Below, piece after piece: positions 13,551-14,399 of a DNA stretch of 14,399 nucleotides. The stretch comes from Eggerthellaceae bacterium (GTDB lineage: Bacteria > Actinomycetota > Coriobacteriia > Coriobacteriales > Eggerthellaceae). Under the pieces are notes generated by a model. It ran no database searches, was not told the origin of the DNA, and worked only from the letters and a program-made list of their open reading frames with translations. The translations under genes were made by a program, and so were the position numbers. The stretch spans positions 1 through 14,399 of the forward strand of contig CAAEDC010000261.1 in NCBI GenBank assembly GCA_900754495.1, given 5' to 3'. The stretch's first letter is position 1. Each line of letters begins with the position of its first letter.

Positions 13551-14134
13551 TAGATAATCGAATCTACCTGGGGCTTCAGCACTACTGCCAGGAATACGCA
13601 AGGCTCGCCGCCGATGGCGATCATGCCATGACCGCGGCCGGAGTCGTACATCAGGCAATCGCCGGGGCCGAGCTCCTCGACATGGTCCTCATAGGCGAAG
13701 CGCATCCTACCGGAGATGATGAAGTCGAGCTCCTGGCCGGTGTGGTAGGAAAGATGGATCGGCTTGTCCTGCTCCTCCTCAAGGTACGGAGCGGTGACGA
13801 CGAACGGCTCGGCGAGCTTGTCCTTGAGGCGCGCGGCCTTGTGCAGGTACTCGAAACCGGCGCGGCGCTTGATGGACAGGCCCTCCCCCGCACGGGTGAG
13901 CGTGTAGCCGCTCAGATGCGGGTTTTCGCCCGTCAGGATCTCGATGACGTCGACGCCGAGCTTCTTGGCGCATTTGTAGAGGAATGTGAAGGACAGATCC
14001 TGCTCGCCGGATTCCTGCGCGGCGTATTCGGAGAGGCTGCGTCCGGTCGCATCAGCCATCTCCTGCTGGGTGATGTCCATATCCTCGCGAAGGGCGCGAA
14101 TACGCCCCGCGACCTCTTTGATGTTCGGCTCCAT
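13550..14134 (-). CDS. XRE-cupin transcriptional regulator 1, first gene of the operon
   Basis: A 194-residue regulator. An XRE helix-turn-helix lies at about 7-70 (RIRALREDMDITQQEMADAT, then SLSEYAAQESGEQDLSFTF and a KKLGVDVIEILTGE end). A cupin domain lies at about 108-190, with HTGQELDFIISGRMRFAY (His131, Glu135) and GPGDCLMYDSGRGHGM (His169). It is paralogous to regulator 2 and both precede an acyl-CoA ligase gene, so it probably senses an acid, acyl-CoA or metal and controls this operon. ATG 14134 was chosen because AAGGAGGA lies about nine bases upstream and the domain starts at once; the open frame back to 14269 covers the promoter region and is rejected. Two GCGTC/GACGC dyads upstream could be its operators. 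It is the first minus-strand gene after the divergent tRNA. Confidence 0.9.
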   Translation of the reverse strand: MEPNIKEVAGRIRALREDMDITQQEMADATGRSLSEYAAQESGEQDLSFTFLYKCAKKLGVDVIEILTGENPHLSGYTLTRAGEGLSIKRRAGFEYLHKAARLKDKLAEPFVVTAPYLEEEQDKPIHLSYHTGQELDFIISGRMRFAYEDHVEELGPGDCLMYDSGRGHGMIAIGGEPCVFLAVVLKPQVDSII

Positions 14135-14160
14135 GAACGCATTCCTCCTTCGTCGCTCAA

Positions 14161-14221
14161 GCGTCTGAGACGCATGGTCTTTGCAGCTAACGGTGTATTC
14201 TAATGCAAGGCGTCGCGACGC
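14161..14221 (-). promoter_or_regulatory. Candidate promoter/operator region of the XRE-cupin 1 operon
   Basis: Two related dyads, GCGTC-TGA-GACGC (14161-14173) and GCGTC-GC-GACGC (14210-14221), flank a possible -10 hexamer TAGAAT on the minus strand (14202-14197). No good -35 is seen. The arrangement would place one dyad in the transcribed leader and one upstream of the -10. This fits autoregulation by the XRE-cupin protein encoded just downstream, but GCGTC is a common word in DNA this GC-rich. A third small palindrome, TAACATGTTA, lies at 14240-14249. The 199-base spacer otherwise contains the tRNA promoter. Confidence 0.4.
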
Positions 14222-14291
14222 TGCGCAGCCCCTCTCGGATAACATGTTAAAGTTACGCGCTCGAAACATAGAAAAAAGTTCAAGAAAGTCC

Positions 14292-14320
14292 TTGCAACGC
14301 GTCAGGGGTTCGAGTATTAT
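14292..14320 (+). promoter_or_regulatory. Promoter of tRNA-Gly
   Basis: TTGCAA (14292-14297) and TATTAT (14315-14320) are separated by 17 bases, close to the sigma-70 type consensus. Transcription should start around 14327, a few bases before the mature 5' end of the tRNA at 14334. Confidence 0.75.
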
Positions 14321-14333
14321 ATCTCCTCGCGAT

Positions 14334-14399
<66 letters not shown>

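Overview
The window is high-GC DNA (a hand count of the line at 12001 gives about 67% GC), with short spacers, polycistronic minus-strand genes and clear Shine-Dalgarno sequences. The gene content (a 2-oxoacid:ferredoxin oxidoreductase operon with AMP-forming acyl-CoA ligases and XRE-cupin regulators, AmmeMemoRadiSam proteins, a membrane Ser/Thr kinase beside an XRE protein, and a DUF5067-like lipoprotein) fits a strictly anaerobic, amino-acid- or organic-acid-using actinobacterium of the Coriobacteriia (Eggerthellaceae type). That placement is inferred from gene families; no phylogeny was run.

Left block (1-4803, all minus strand). Transcription runs leftwards: DUF5067-like lipoprotein, XRE-like regulator, small four-helix membrane protein, Ser/Thr kinase with three C-terminal membrane helices, a membrane-anchored helical protein, and an AmmeMemoRadiSam pair (Memo/LigB-like protein, then an AMMECR1-like protein cut by the window edge). 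A perfect 12-3-12 palindrome lies in the divergent spacer between the lipoprotein gene and the window's only plus-strand protein gene, a small zinc-ribbon protein (4995-5282). That gene converges on the right-hand operon, with a strong shared terminator hairpin at 5353-5399.

Right block (5458-14134, all minus strand). The order of transcription is XRE-cupin regulator 1, acyl-CoA ligase 1, P-loop ATPase, then the four subunits of a VOR/KOR-type 2-oxoacid:ferredoxin oxidoreductase (delta ferredoxin, alpha VorB-like, beta TPP-binding, gamma), then XRE-cupin regulator 2 and acyl-CoA ligase 2. The chemistry links 2-oxoacid, acyl-CoA, ferredoxin and free acid. It could degrade branched-chain or aromatic amino acids, or run reductively to build 2-oxoacids from acids. 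A tRNA-Gly(GCC) with a near-consensus promoter diverges from the operon at the right edge.

The most unusual content is a pair of homologous 161-nt structured elements (7165-7325 and 7977-8137) in the two gaps on either side of XRE-cupin gene 2. They align without a gap at a constant offset of 812. They share an identical 16-nt central hairpin with a TTCG tetraloop and identical flanking blocks, and their arms differ by about 17 compensated base-pair changes. The G.T pairs and the purine-purine mismatches point to the plus strand, antisense to the operon, as the strand under structural selection. I do not recognise this element as a named family.

No spacer exceeds 300 bases. I saw no CRISPR array, transposase, rRNA or phage gene.
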